A DNA stretch of 35,022 nt from Streptomyces sp. 130 (lineage in GTDB: Bacteria; Actinomycetota; Actinomycetes; Streptomycetales; Streptomycetaceae): contig NZ_VJNO01000056.1 of NCBI RefSeq assembly GCF_007096885.1, forward strand, positions 1 to 35,022, in the 5' to 3' direction. The notes beneath the pieces are model-generated. The model did not search any database, was not told the origin of the DNA, and saw nothing but the letters and a program-made list of their open reading frames with translations. How positions within the stretch are numbered: the first letter of the stretch is position 1; each line of letters opens with the position of its first letter. Below are positions 1-8,278 of the stretch, piece after piece. Both the position numbers and the translations under genes were made by a program.

Positions 1-192
1 AGCGGGCTGCCGTTCGTCATCGCCCTCAACGGCTTCGACGGCCACCAGCCCTACACCCCGGACGAGGTGCGCGAGGCGCTGCAGATCGGCCCTGACACGC
101 CGATCCTGACGACGGACGCGCGGCACCGGGCGGACGCGAAGAGTGCGCTGATCACGCTCGTCGAGCATGCGCTCATGGCGCGCCTGCGGTAG
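1..192 (+). CDS. CvnD-like small GTPase, C-terminal end only
   Basis: The window begins inside this gene, and 63 codons are visible up to a TAG stop. The visible part includes a segment LPFVIALNGFDG, which resembles the G4 region (the NxxD-type base-recognition segment) of Streptomyces conservon GTPases. Next come a short helix (YTPDEVREAL) and a C-terminal helix ending ALMARLR. Conservon D proteins are Ras/MglA-like ATP/GTP-binding proteins that work at the membrane with a CvnA sensor kinase, CvnB (roadblock fold) and CvnC (DUF742); any such partners would lie to the left of the window. Nothing of the P-loop can be seen, so the assignment rests on the C-terminal end alone. A strong hairpin follows 16 bases after the stop. 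Confidence 0.62.
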   Translation, partial: SGLPFVIALNGFDGHQPYTPDEVREALQIGPDTPILTTDARHRADAKSALITLVEHALMARLR

Positions 193-208
193 GTGTTCCC
201 GGTACGCC

Positions 209-241
209 GAGGGCCCCGCACTCCTGGAGTGCGGGGCCCTC
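209..241. terminator. Perfect 16-bp inverted repeat, likely bidirectional terminator
   Basis: The arms 209-224 and 226-241 are exact reverse complements, so the folded RNA would have a very stable GC-rich stem with a small loop. It lies between the 3' ends of the convergent cvnD-like gene and accE. There is no clear U-tract, as is usual for Streptomyces terminators. Confidence 0.8.
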
Positions 242-284
242 GTGCGTGTGCCGCCCGGCCTGGCGGCCTTGCTCGTCCTCGATC

Positions 285-314
285 GCCGGACGGGCTTGAT
301 CGTGCCCGCCCGGC
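285..314 (-). terminator. Hairpin downstream of accE
   Basis: The arms GCCGGACGGGC (285-295) and GCCCGCCCGGC (304-314) pair with one mismatch around an 8-base loop, 16 bases beyond the accE stop. A core like CGCCGGACGGGCT is, from memory, common in Streptomyces intergenic regions, so this may be a member of a dispersed 3'-end element serving as terminator. Confidence 0.55.
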
Positions 315-329
315 CTTGGATCGCCGGGG

Positions 330-533
330 TCAGCCCTGCCAGCTGTGCGGGGCCCTGAAGCCCGGGGTGCGTTCCAGGCGGCGCCAGCCCGCCGTGTCAC
401 GGACCCGGGTGGGGGCCGTGGCGGGCTGGGCGGCGGCGCGGGCGAGGAGGACCGCGGTGATCGCGGCCAGTTCCTCGGGGTCCGCGAGGCCCTTCTCCAC
501 GCGCAGCACGGACTCGGCGGTGGCAGTGGTCAT
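330..533 (-). CDS. accE: Acyl-CoA carboxylase epsilon subunit (AccE/PccE family)
   Basis: This is a 67-residue protein, the usual size for the small epsilon subunit that actinobacterial acyl-CoA carboxylases need for full activity. It shows the family layout: a short start, then the helix-forming LRVEKGLADPEELAAITAVL stretch, an Ala/Pro/Thr-rich linker, and a tail with WRRLERTPGF. In this family the N-terminal helix binds the beta subunit. A GGAG ribosome site precedes the ATG. The gene starts 17 bases after the accB stop on the same strand, so the two are almost certainly cotranscribed. Pairing with an Ile420-type beta subunit favours the acetyl-CoA-capable enzyme (AccE) rather than the propionyl-only one. 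Confidence 0.88.
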   Translation of the reverse strand: MTTATAESVLRVEKGLADPEELAAITAVLLARAAAQPATAPTRVRDTAGWRRLERTPGFRAPHSWQG

Positions 534-550
534 GGGTGTGTCTCCGTCTT

Positions 551-2134
551 CTACTGCGGCGGGTTGCCGTGCTTGCGGGCCGGCAGGTCGGCGTGCTTGG
601 TGCGGAGCATCGCGAGCGAGGCGATGAGGACCTCGCGCGTCTCGGCCGGGTCGATGACGTCGTCGACCAGGCCGCGCTCGGCGGCGTAGTAGGGGTGCAT
701 CAGCTCGGTCTTGTACTCCTTGACCATGCGGGTCCGCATGGCCTCGGGGTCCTCGGCCTCCGCGATCTGCCGGCGGAAGATGACGTTGGCGGCGCCCTCC
801 GCGCCCATCACGGCGATCTCGTTGGTGGGCCAGGCGTAGGTGAGGTCCGCACCGATGGACTGGCTGTCCATGACGATGTAGGCGCCGCCGTACGCCTTGC
901 GCAGGATCAGGGAGATCCGCGGCACCGTCGCGTTGCAGTACGCGTAGAGCAGCTTCGCGCCGTGCCGGATGATCCCACCGTGCTCCTGGTCGACGCCGGG
1001 CAGGAAGCCGGGTACGTCCAGAAGAGTGATGATGGGGATGTTGAAGGCGTCACACATCTGGACGAAGCGCGCGGCCTTCTCGGACGCCTCGATGTCCAGC
1101 ACGCCGGCCAGGGCCTGGGGCTGGTTGGCGACGATGCCGACGACCTGGCCGTCCATCCGGGCCAGCGCGCAGATGATGTTGCGGGCCCAGCGCTCGTGGA
1201 CCTCCAGGTAGTCGCCGTCGTCGACGAGCTCCTCGATGACCTTGTGCATGTCGTACGGGCGGTTGCCGTCGGCCGGGACCAGGTCGAGGAGGGCGTCGCC
1301 GCGCCGGTCCGCCGGGTCGTCGCTCGCCGCGGTGGGCGGGTTCTCCCGGTTGTTGGAGGGGAGCATCCCGATGAGGTACCGGACCTCGGCGATGCAGGTC
1401 TCCTCGTCGTCGTACGCGAAGTGCGCGACGCCCGACGTCTCGGCGTGGACGTCCGCGCCGCCCAGGCCGTTCTGGGTGATCTCCTCACCGGTGACCGCCT
1501 TAACGACGTCCGGACCGGTGATGAACATCTGCGAGGTCTCACGGACCATGAACACGAAGTCGGTGAGGGCCGGGCTGTAGGCCGCACCCCCCGCACACGG
1601 GCCGAGCATCACACTGATCTGCGGGATCACACCCGAGGCCCTGGTGTTGCGCTGGAAGATCCCGCCGTAACCGGCGAGCGCCGAGACGCCCTCCTGGATA
1701 CGGGCGCCCGCGCCGTCGTTCAGGGACACCAGCGGCGCACCCGCCGAGATGGCCATGTCCATGATCTTGTGGATCTTCGTCGCGTGCGCCTCACCCAGCG
1801 CCCCGCCGAAGATCCGGAAGTCGTGCGCGTACACGAAGACCGTCCGGCCCTCGACCGTGCCCCAGCCCGTGACGACACCGTCGGTGTACGGCTTCTTCGC
1901 CTCCAGGCCGAAACCCGTCGCCCGGTGGCGGCGCAGCTGCTCCACCTCGTGGAAGGAACCCGGGTCGAGGAGGAGTTCGATGCGCTCGTGGGCGGTCAGC
2001 TTGCCCTTGGCGTGCTGCGCCTCGGTCGCCCGGTCACTCGGTCCGCGGCGGGCCTGCTCGCGCAGTGCCAGCAGTTCGGCCACACGGCCGCGGGTGTCGC
2101 TCGGCTCGCCCTGGGTTTCGTCCACAACGGTCAT
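551..2134 (-). CDS. accB: Acyl-CoA carboxylase beta (carboxyltransferase) subunit
   Basis: The protein has 527 residues, full length for actinobacterial carboxyltransferases. It transfers CO2 from biotinylated alpha subunit to acetyl-CoA or propionyl-CoA, making malonyl- or methylmalonyl-CoA for fatty acids and polyketides. Both halves of the crotonase-like fold are seen. The first half has LNDGAGARIQEGV (139-150) and GPCAGGAAYSPAL (178-190), which form one oxyanion site. The second half has DVPGFLPGVDQEHGGIIRHGAK (373-394) and KAYGGAYIVM (413-422). Published work on Streptomyces coelicolor AccB/PccB showed that Ile420 permits acetyl-CoA while Asp at the equivalent site restricts to propionyl-CoA; here residue 420 is Ile. 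No alpha (biotin carboxylase) subunit is in the window, so it must be supplied from elsewhere. Confidence 0.95.
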   Translation of the reverse strand: MTVVDETQGEPSDTRGRVAELLALREQARRGPSDRATEAQHAKGKLTAHERIELLLDPGSFHEVEQLRRHRATGFGLEAKKPYTDGVVTGWGTVEGRTVFVYAHDFRIFGGALGEAHATKIHKIMDMAISAGAPLVSLNDGAGARIQEGVSALAGYGGIFQRNTRASGVIPQISVMLGPCAGGAAYSPALTDFVFMVRETSQMFITGPDVVKAVTGEEITQNGLGGADVHAETSGVAHFAYDDEETCIAEVRYLIGMLPSNNRENPPTAASDDPADRRGDALLDLVPADGNRPYDMHKVIEELVDDGDYLEVHERWARNIICALARMDGQVVGIVANQPQALAGVLDIEASEKAARFVQMCDAFNIPIITLLDVPGFLPGVDQEHGGIIRHGAKLLYAYCNATVPRISLILRKAYGGAYIVMDSQSIGADLTYAWPTNEIAVMGAEGAANVIFRRQIAEAEDPEAMRTRMVKEYKTELMHPYYAAERGLVDDVIDPAETREVLIASLAMLRTKHADLPARKHGNPPQ

Positions 2135-2266
2135 GTAACGACCCTACGAACCCCGCCAAGAAAATCGCGCCGTCGACTCCGTACAGTCTCCCGCCCGGTT
2201 TACTGGTGGAGCCTGACAGAAGCCCGGGTCCATGCAGGCGAAGTACCAGCCGGTACCGGGTTCTGC

Positions 2267-2283
2267 TTGTGGGGGTCCCACAA
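2267..2283 (-). terminator. Short hairpin after the solute-binding lipoprotein gene
   Basis: TTGTGGG and CCCACAA form a 7-bp stem around a 3-base loop, 5 bases beyond the stop of the last gene of the five-gene cassette. It is weaker than the other hairpins here. The rest of the 154-base gap (2135-2288) should carry the accB promoter; I see no consensus -35/-10 pair, only a CCGGTACCGG palindrome at 2250-2259. Confidence 0.4.
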
Positions 2284-2288
2284 AGGGT

Positions 2289-3533
2289 TCACTGTGGTCT
2301 GCCGCACACGCCGGTGAGCCGGGGGAGCGAACGTGGCTGTTCCTCCTGCACCTTCTGGATGTTCTCCAGGCGCGGGCGCACCGGCTCACCGGGGTGCGCC
2401 ACGGTCAGCAGCACCGCCTCGTAGAACGCGTCCCGCACCGCCGCCGGCATCACGTCCGACGCGTCCAGGCACAGCGGCACCCGCTGGTCCGTCAGGCGCC
2501 GGCCGACCTCCTTCTCGACCGCGCCCTCGCGCGCCGGCACCGCCGAGTTGGCCGAGAACACGCCCCCCTTGCGGCCCCACTCCTCCTGGGCCTGCTCGGA
2601 GATGAGCCGCTTGACCAGCGCGCGGGCCCGGTCGCCCTTGCCGAACAGGGCGGCGAAGTCGGCCGAGACCTCGTGCGCCTTCACGGTATACGGGCCGCCG
2701 GGCAGCAGCCGGGCCGAGTCCATGAAGGCGGCCCCGGCGCTGCGGTCCCCGTAGAAGGCGCGGGCGAAGGAGCCCTGGTGTTCGAGGGCGCACCCGCCGC
2801 CCCCGAAGAGCAGCCCGGGCGCGCCGTCCTCCCCCCGGTGGTCGCCTTCGAGGATGGCCGCGCGTGCGCCGGCCGACCCCTGGGCCAGCAGCCCGGCCCA
2901 GGTCCGCCAGGCGTTGGCGACGGGCGTGTCGGTCCACTTCAGGCGGCCGGTCGCCCAGCGCTCGTACAGCACCGGACCGGCCTGCTGGAGGAGCAGGTCC
3001 TCGATCCAGTCGCTGCCGGGCCAGCCGGAGGCACCGTCGTCGCCCATGGCCAGGCACCAGGCGCCGAGCGGGGCGGGCCGACGCGGCGGGGCCTGGCCCT
3101 CGCGGAACCACACGATGGACTTGAGGTCCACCTTGAGCGGCACCCACAGGTGCTGCCGTATGCCCTTGGCCTCGGGCAGCCAGGGTCTGCCGTACTCCTT
3201 CTCGTCGTAGAGGCCGGTCAGCGACTGGAGCCGGCCCTCCTTCGCGTATTCGACGAGTTCGCCGACGCCGGGCAGGATCGCGATGTCCGGCGGGTTGCCG
3301 GCCTGGACCTCGGCGAGCAGCACCTCGCGGGTGGCCGCGGTGCCCTGGTAGGTGTACGGGATGCCGAAGCCGTCCAGGACGTCCTTGATCTGCCGTTCCT
3401 GCTCGTCGGTCCAGGGCCCGAGGATCGTCACCCTCGGTTCGGCGTCGCCGCCGCCGGGGGCCGCGAGGCCGCAGCCGGCCGCGGTCAGGAGCAGGGCGAT
3501 CAGGAGCAGGAGTGCCCGGGGCCGCCGTCTCAT
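2289..3533 (-). CDS. Extracellular solute-binding lipoprotein of the kinase cassette (GlnH position)
   Basis: The protein has 414 residues. An Arg-rich start (MRRRPRALLLL) and hydrophobic helix end in a TAAGC lipobox near residue 21, so it is exported and lipid-anchored. The mature part starts with RVTILGPWTDEQE and continues in the pattern of family-1 (sugar-type) ABC binding proteins, including PPDIAILPGVGELVEYAKEG, VPLKVDLKSIVWF and a C-terminal helical lobe with FALFGKG-like segments. No ABC permease or ATPase is encoded nearby. It is the last gene of the cassette, and its ATG overlaps the stop of the four-helix membrane protein by 4 bases. By analogy with mycobacterial GlnH, which feeds a ligand signal to GlnX and PknG, I infer a receptor rather than a transporter part. 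Mycobacterial GlnH is from a different binding-protein family, so the ligand may differ. Confidence 0.8.
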   Translation of the reverse strand: MRRRPRALLLLIALLLTAAGCGLAAPGGGDAEPRVTILGPWTDEQERQIKDVLDGFGIPYTYQGTAATREVLLAEVQAGNPPDIAILPGVGELVEYAKEGRLQSLTGLYDEKEYGRPWLPEAKGIRQHLWVPLKVDLKSIVWFREGQAPPRRPAPLGAWCLAMGDDGASGWPGSDWIEDLLLQQAGPVLYERWATGRLKWTDTPVANAWRTWAGLLAQGSAGARAAILEGDHRGEDGAPGLLFGGGGCALEHQGSFARAFYGDRSAGAAFMDSARLLPGGPYTVKAHEVSADFAALFGKGDRARALVKRLISEQAQEEWGRKGGVFSANSAVPAREGAVEKEVGRRLTDQRVPLCLDASDVMPAAVRDAFYEAVLLTVAHPGEPVRPRLENIQKVQEEQPRSLPRLTGVCGRPQ

Positions 3534-4555
3534 CCGGCCCTCCAGTAGTAGTCGGCGTTGAGCCTGCGGCCGAGACCGGCGACCGGCAGCAGGAGGACCA
3601 GCGTGCCCGCGCCGAGCGCCCCGTAGTACGTCCAGCTCTGCCACCTCTCGGCGGCCAGCCGGTCGCGCAGGTCGAACGAGGTGCGGGTGACGAACGACTG
3701 GGCGGCGGCGAGGCCGTCGTGGTCGCGGGCCCGTGCCTCGATCGCGGTCAGCCCCTCGCGGGCGGTGTCCAGCCGCTCCTGGGTGGCGACGGTCGCCCGC
3801 AGCGGTACGACGGCCAGGGCGACGGTCAGCAGCAGCGCCGCGAGCAGCCAGGCGTCCAGGCTGCGTCCGCAGCGGCTGCGCAGCAGCCACAGCGAGCTGA
3901 CCAGGGTCAGGGCGAGGACGAGGAGGCCCAGTTCGGCGACGGCCCAGCCGGTGAGCTGGAGGGGCCCCAGGGTGCTGATCCGGCTCATGCGCTGCATCTG
4001 GTGGTGCTGGAGCACGTCCAGCCGGGGCACGACTCCGGTGCCCGGCCGGTCGAGCTGCCGTACGGCCTCGGCCAGTTTCTGCCCCTGCATCAGCTCGTCG
4101 TCCACGTACGTGGTGGTGCCCGGGGTGATGGAGCCGCTGTACGAGGTCAGCACGCCGGTGACGGTCTCCAGGACGCCCCGGCCGCGCGCCCCGTCGATCT
4201 GTACGTCGGAGAGCCGGGACAGGCCCTGGCTGGCGGCGGCGAGCTGCGCCTCGTAGCGCGCGCCGGCCCCGACGACCCGGTCGATCCCGGTGTTCACGGA
4301 GGTGACGGCCTCGTGGTGGGCGCGGAGCAGGGCGAGCTGGGTGGAGGACACGCCCTGCACGGCGGGCGCGGCGCGGGTGCGCATCTCGCCGGCCGCGTTC
4401 TGCACCTCGCGGTACGAGACGAGCAGCGCGGTCATGGAGACGAGGGCCGCCAGCACGGCGACGGCCAGGTGCAGTTCGAGCAGGCGGCGGGTGCGCGATC
4501 CGGGGCGCCGGCGCGCCCGGAAGGGCCGCGTCCACCGAAGGGGCCGGGGTGTCAC
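3530..4555 (-). CDS. Four-helix membrane signalling protein, GlnX-like
   Basis: The protein has 341 residues and starts at a GTG that overlaps the stop of the VWA gene (GTGA). A basic cytoplasmic start of about 25 residues leads to membrane helices near 26-48, 201-225, 234-252 and 308-328. The first extracellular segment (about 50-195) is helical and polar, like a four-helix-bundle sensor domain, and contains LLRAHHEAVTSVNTG and LQHHQMQRM. A second extracellular segment lies at about 253-305. This is the topology described for mycobacterial GlnX, the membrane partner between the binding lipoprotein GlnH and kinase PknG. The neighbours on both sides support the same role. Sequence similarity to GlnX itself cannot be measured here. 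Confidence 0.72.
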   Translation of the reverse strand: MTPRPLRWTRPFRARRRPGSRTRRLLELHLAVAVLAALVSMTALLVSYREVQNAAGEMRTRAAPAVQGVSSTQLALLRAHHEAVTSVNTGIDRVVGAGARYEAQLAAASQGLSRLSDVQIDGARGRGVLETVTGVLTSYSGSITPGTTTYVDDELMQGQKLAEAVRQLDRPGTGVVPRLDVLQHHQMQRMSRISTLGPLQLTGWAVAELGLLVLALTLVSSLWLLRSRCGRSLDAWLLAALLLTVALAVVPLRATVATQERLDTAREGLTAIEARARDHDGLAAAQSFVTRTSFDLRDRLAAERWQSWTYYGALGAGTLVLLLPVAGLGRRLNADYYWRAG

Positions 4556-5955
4556 AGGGGCCTCCCGCAGGCGATGCAGTACCGGGCGCGCGGCCCGGCG
4601 AGGTGGCGGCAGCCGGGGCACTTGGCGGGGGTGCCGGCGGCGTGCGCGGGCAGGTCGAGCCGGTGGCCCGAGGCGACGTGCAGCCGCCCCTCGCGCACGG
4701 TCCCCAGGTCGACGGTGGGGCCGACGCGGACCAGGCCCCGCGCCCCGTCCACGATGTCGGCCACCTTGCGGACGTCGGCGAGGACCCAGGCGGCGCCGAT
4801 CTCGTGGGCCAGCCGCACCGCGAGCCCGAAGTGGCGTTCGGCCTCCTCGCGGCTCAGGGGGTCCAGGGCCGCGTATCCCCGGTCGAGCGCGGTCCGCATC
4901 CGCGTCGCGGCGTTCATCGCGTCGAGCGTGCCGCCCCCGCCGCCGGTGCCGCCCGCGCCCACGGCGACCCCGGGCGGCAGCCAGCGGACCAGGAGCGGGG
5001 CGGTGGCGTCGCCGACGGACACCGTGGCGAGCTGGAGCAGCACGCCGAGCGGGTCGGCGCTCGCGTCCGCCCGCACGGTGAGGAGGTAGTCCCGGGTGCC
5101 CGGCTCCCACTGGTGGGTGGCGAAGTCGTACCGGCGCGGGTCCTCCGGCGCGGTCGCCGGTACGAGGGCGTGCTGCCGGGGCTGCCGCTCGCTGAGCGCG
5201 ACCCCGGTCACCGCGGGGCGGCCGGTGACCGTGACGGGCAGTTCGGGGCTCAGGACCCGGCGCAGCCGCCGCAGCGCCCCGGTGACGGCCGGGGCGAACC
5301 GGTCGGGCGCGGTGTCCGCCGTGCCGTGCAGCCCTTCGGTGAGGGCGATCAGCGGCAGCGGGTCCCAGTCCGCGCCGAGCGCGAGCACGTCCGCGCTGAA
5401 CGCCCCCTCGCTCGCGGCGATCTCGGCCATGAGGTGCGCCTCGCCCTCCGGGTCGTGCCCGCCGCCGTCCGTGATGAGGATCAGGTGGCGTACCGGCAGG
5501 GGCCGTTGGCCGAGGAGCGCGCGGGCGGCGGTGAGCCAGGCCCCGTAGCCCGGCGGCGGCCGGTCCCGGGGGGTCGGCGCGACGCGTCCCACGCTGAACG
5601 CGGCGCGCCGCTTCTCGTCGGTGTCCGCGAGCGCCCAGGGCCCGCGCAGTGGGTAGCAGCGCCCGGGTCCGTCGTCCCCGGCGCCCCCGAGCACGGCGAA
5701 CGACAGCCCGTCGGGCAGGGCGCGCAGGGCCGCGGCGAGCGCGGCGGCGGCGTCCCGCCGGCACGCGGGGGCGACGTCCAGCGCGAGGACGACGGCGGCT
5801 TCGGTGGCGGGCCGCCGGTCGCGGGGGCCGGTGCCGGTGGCCTTGACGCGCACATGGGCGTCGATCCGGGTGTCGTGGAGCGGCTGCTGGTCGCGCCGGA
5901 CGTCGACGGACACGGCGAAGCGGAGCCCGGTCGGCGACGGGTCGGAGGGGGCCAT
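4552..5955 (-). CDS. VWA-like domain protein with C-terminal zinc ribbon
   Basis: The protein has 467 residues. An N-terminal beta-rich stretch leads into a von Willebrand A-like fold: VVLALD at 55-60 is the first strand, LILITDGGG at 158-166 the later strand and Asp-Gly turn. The metal-site motif DxSxS is degenerate (D60-V-A-P-A), so metal-dependent ligand binding may be lost or altered. The middle region (about 230-340) is beta-rich, and 345-420 is helical. A zinc ribbon closes the protein: C446, C449, C460, C463. GGAG lies 9 bases before the ATG. It starts 52 bases after the kinase stop and overlaps the membrane-protein gene by 4 bases, so it is cotranscribed with them. VWA proteins near kinases usually act as binding adaptors; that role is inferred. 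Confidence 0.75.
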   Translation of the reverse strand: MAPSDPSPTGLRFAVSVDVRRDQQPLHDTRIDAHVRVKATGTGPRDRRPATEAAVVLALDVAPACRRDAAAALAAALRALPDGLSFAVLGGAGDDGPGRCYPLRGPWALADTDEKRRAAFSVGRVAPTPRDRPPPGYGAWLTAARALLGQRPLPVRHLILITDGGGHDPEGEAHLMAEIAASEGAFSADVLALGADWDPLPLIALTEGLHGTADTAPDRFAPAVTGALRRLRRVLSPELPVTVTGRPAVTGVALSERQPRQHALVPATAPEDPRRYDFATHQWEPGTRDYLLTVRADASADPLGVLLQLATVSVGDATAPLLVRWLPPGVAVGAGGTGGGGGTLDAMNAATRMRTALDRGYAALDPLSREEAERHFGLAVRLAHEIGAAWVLADVRKVADIVDGARGLVRVGPTVDLGTVREGRLHVASGHRLDLPAHAAGTPAKCPGCRHLAGPRARYCIACGRPL

Positions 5956-6007
5956 GTACGTGTCTCCAGGGGACGGGGCGGGGGCTGACGGGTCCGGGGA
6001 CGCCCCG

Positions 6008-8278
6008 TCAGAACCGTGTCTGGGGGCGCACCGCGTGCGACAGGTCGATCAGCCGTTCGCACTCCTCCGGTTTCCGGCGCTGGCGGGCCAGCCAGCGGTA
6101 GCACTGCTCCAGCTCCGCGCGGACCTCCCGTTCGCCGGGGACGGGCGGGGGCGGGAGCCCCAAGCGCGGCCGGGCCCGGCGCGGGGGCGGGGGGCCGGCC
6201 GCGGCGCGGACCGCGTCGAGTTTCCACTCGTACAGTTCCGTGCGCAGCAGCCAGGCCGCCTCGTCGCCCGCGACGACCGGGGCGGTGAGCGCGGCCAGGG
6301 CGGCGTCGATCTCCGTCCGGCCGGGCAGCGGGTGGTCGCCGAAGGGCAGTCGGGCGGCCCGGATGCGCAGGGCGGCGACCCGGGCCACGGTGTGGTCGCG
6401 GGACTCGTCGGGGACCAGGTCCAGGACCCGGACGGCGGCGGTCCGGTCGCCGCGGGCCAGGGCGAGCCGGGCGAGGCCGAGGGCGGCGCCGACGTGCGAG
6501 GGGTTGCGGGCGTGGACCGCCCGGAAGAGTTCGTAGGCGGACGGGCCCGCCCCGGGCCCCACCTGCTCCGCGCAGTAGGCGAGGGCCAGCTTCGCCGCGT
6601 ACTCGCCGGGGAGGGCCCGGTGCACGGCCGAGAAGTGGGCGTGGGCGGCCTCCAGGAGCGCCCGGCGCTTCCCCGCGCGCAGGTCCGCGCCGCGCAGCGC
6701 GACCAGGCCGCGGTGCCAGCTCAGGCGCCACTGCCGGACCGGGCCGGGCCCGGGGATCGCCGCCGCCGCCTCGACCTGCTCGTGGGCCGCCGCCAGCGCC
6801 TCGGGGGCCTCCTGGCCGAGGAGGAGCCGGGCGTTGTGCAGGCAGATCTCGACGGACCGCTCCCCCTCGGCCGGCTGGGCGAGCGGCTGGCCCGGGTCGT
6901 AGCTGCTGACCCCGAAGCGGGCGGCCTGCGGGTCGCCGGGGTAGGGCCGGGGCACGGGCAGGCGGCGGGCGATCTCGGTCGGGGTCGGCGTCCCCGGGTC
7001 CAGCGTGGGCGCCGGGGGCGTCTCGCGGCGGCCCGGCAGCGGGCGGCGCAGCCAGTGCGCGTAGTCCGGCACCGAACCGAGGCGGGCGCCGAGCAGTTGC
7101 GTGGAGGGGGTGAAGTACGCGGAGGGCTCGGGCTGGTCGCGCTTGCCGCGCAGGGCCCGGATCTCGCGCAGCACCCCGCGCAGCTGCCCGGCCATGTCCT
7201 CGGCGGTGCCGAACCGCTCCTCGGGGTCCTCGGCGGTGGCCCGCGCCACGACGAGCCGGAAGGAGCTGGTGCCGAGCCCGGGGACGTCGTCGCCGACCGC
7301 CCAGCGGGCCAGTTCGTCGAGGGTGACGCCGACCGTGTGCACGTCGTGCGCCACGGTGAGCGGCTTGCTGCCGTCCGTCTCCGGGGCCGCGTAGTACGGG
7401 GTGATCACGGGCGGCGGGTCCACGCTGCCCGCCTTGCGGACGCCCCCGAGGTCGATGACCTTGATGCCGTCGAGGTGGTGGATCACGTTGGACGGCTTCA
7501 TGTCCCCGTAGAGGAAGCCCATCCCGTGCAGATGGGACAGGGCCTCCAGGATCTGGCAGCCGTAGGTGATGACGTGTTCGATGTCGAGGACGAAGGCGCC
7601 CCGCCGGACCGACTCGACCAGTGCGGACAGGGTGCGGTCGCCGACGTCCTCCATGACGATGTAGCCGCCGGAGACCGTGCCGTCGGCGTTGGCCGTGGAG
7701 ACGAAGTCGCGGATCTGGACGATGCGTTCGTGCCGGATGGCGACCAGGCTGCGGCGCTCCTCACCGGCCTGGGCGGCGCCGCGTTCGGCGTAGCGGTTGA
7801 GGAGGCCCTTGACGGCGACGAAGTCCTCCAGGTGGGTGTCCTCGGCCAGGTAGACCCAGCCCTGCCCGCCGTGGGCGATGGGGCCCCGGATGACGTACTG
7901 GTCCTGGAGCGGCGGCCCGTCCCTGGTGAGTTCGGGGCGGTAGGAGTAGGGCGCCCCGCACACCGGGCAGTACCCCTCGTCCGGGGGCGGCGCGGCGGTG
8001 TGCGGCGGGACGAACGCGGTGTCGCAGGACTCGGCCGAGCAGGTCATCACGATGCGCACGGGTTGCTCGGCGGCGGCCAGCCGTTCGGCCGGGCTGCCCG
8101 GGTCGAGCAGCGGGAGTCCGAGCAGCCGGGCGGGGCCGTGGTCCTCGGGGGCGGCGGGCAGCGGCGGGAGGCCGGGGGCGGTCTCGTCGCGCCCGCAGGT
8201 GTCGCAGTAGCCGGTGGGCAGGACGGCGCCGGAGCAGGGGCCGCCGGTGAAGCGGCGGTGCGGGCAGGGGATTCTCAT
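6008..8278 (-). CDS. PknG-like soluble Ser/Thr protein kinase with zinc ribbons and TPR-like tail
   Basis: The protein has 756 residues. The N-terminal region carries Cys pairs: C25/C28, then C80/C85 and C104/C107, the last two forming a rubredoxin-like site just before the kinase as in mycobacterial PknG. The kinase domain follows (about 128-375): glycine loop GPIAHGGQGWVYLA (132-145), ATP-anchoring K157 in VAVK, catalytic GDMKPSNV (D259, K261, N264) with YGD replacing the usual HRD, and the metal motif DLG at 276-278, again as in PknG. About 475-750 is a run of helix pairs that reads as TPR-like repeats. It has no membrane helix. PknG controls glutamate metabolism in mycobacteria by phosphorylating an FHA protein; no such partner is in the window. 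ATG overlaps the stop of the protease-like gene. Confidence 0.87.
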   Translation of the reverse strand: MRIPCPHRRFTGGPCSGAVLPTGYCDTCGRDETAPGLPPLPAAPEDHGPARLLGLPLLDPGSPAERLAAAEQPVRIVMTCSAESCDTAFVPPHTAAPPPDEGYCPVCGAPYSYRPELTRDGPPLQDQYVIRGPIAHGGQGWVYLAEDTHLEDFVAVKGLLNRYAERGAAQAGEERRSLVAIRHERIVQIRDFVSTANADGTVSGGYIVMEDVGDRTLSALVESVRRGAFVLDIEHVITYGCQILEALSHLHGMGFLYGDMKPSNVIHHLDGIKVIDLGGVRKAGSVDPPPVITPYYAAPETDGSKPLTVAHDVHTVGVTLDELARWAVGDDVPGLGTSSFRLVVARATAEDPEERFGTAEDMAGQLRGVLREIRALRGKRDQPEPSAYFTPSTQLLGARLGSVPDYAHWLRRPLPGRRETPPAPTLDPGTPTPTEIARRLPVPRPYPGDPQAARFGVSSYDPGQPLAQPAEGERSVEICLHNARLLLGQEAPEALAAAHEQVEAAAAIPGPGPVRQWRLSWHRGLVALRGADLRAGKRRALLEAAHAHFSAVHRALPGEYAAKLALAYCAEQVGPGAGPSAYELFRAVHARNPSHVGAALGLARLALARGDRTAAVRVLDLVPDESRDHTVARVAALRIRAARLPFGDHPLPGRTEIDAALAALTAPVVAGDEAAWLLRTELYEWKLDAVRAAAGPPPPRRARPRLGLPPPPVPGEREVRAELEQCYRWLARQRRKPEECERLIDLSHAVRPQTRF

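Noticed and set aside
536..2317. Long forward-strand open frame (593 codons) opposite accB
   Set aside because: It is the antisense shadow of a clear carboxyltransferase gene, a usual result of high GC; its translation matches no family.
2289..4535. Single 748-codon reverse frame seeming to fuse the lipoprotein to an upstream Arg-rich region
   Set aside because: The upstream part is the wrong frame of the four-helix membrane gene; the lipoprotein has its own ATG, signal peptide and lipobox at 3533.
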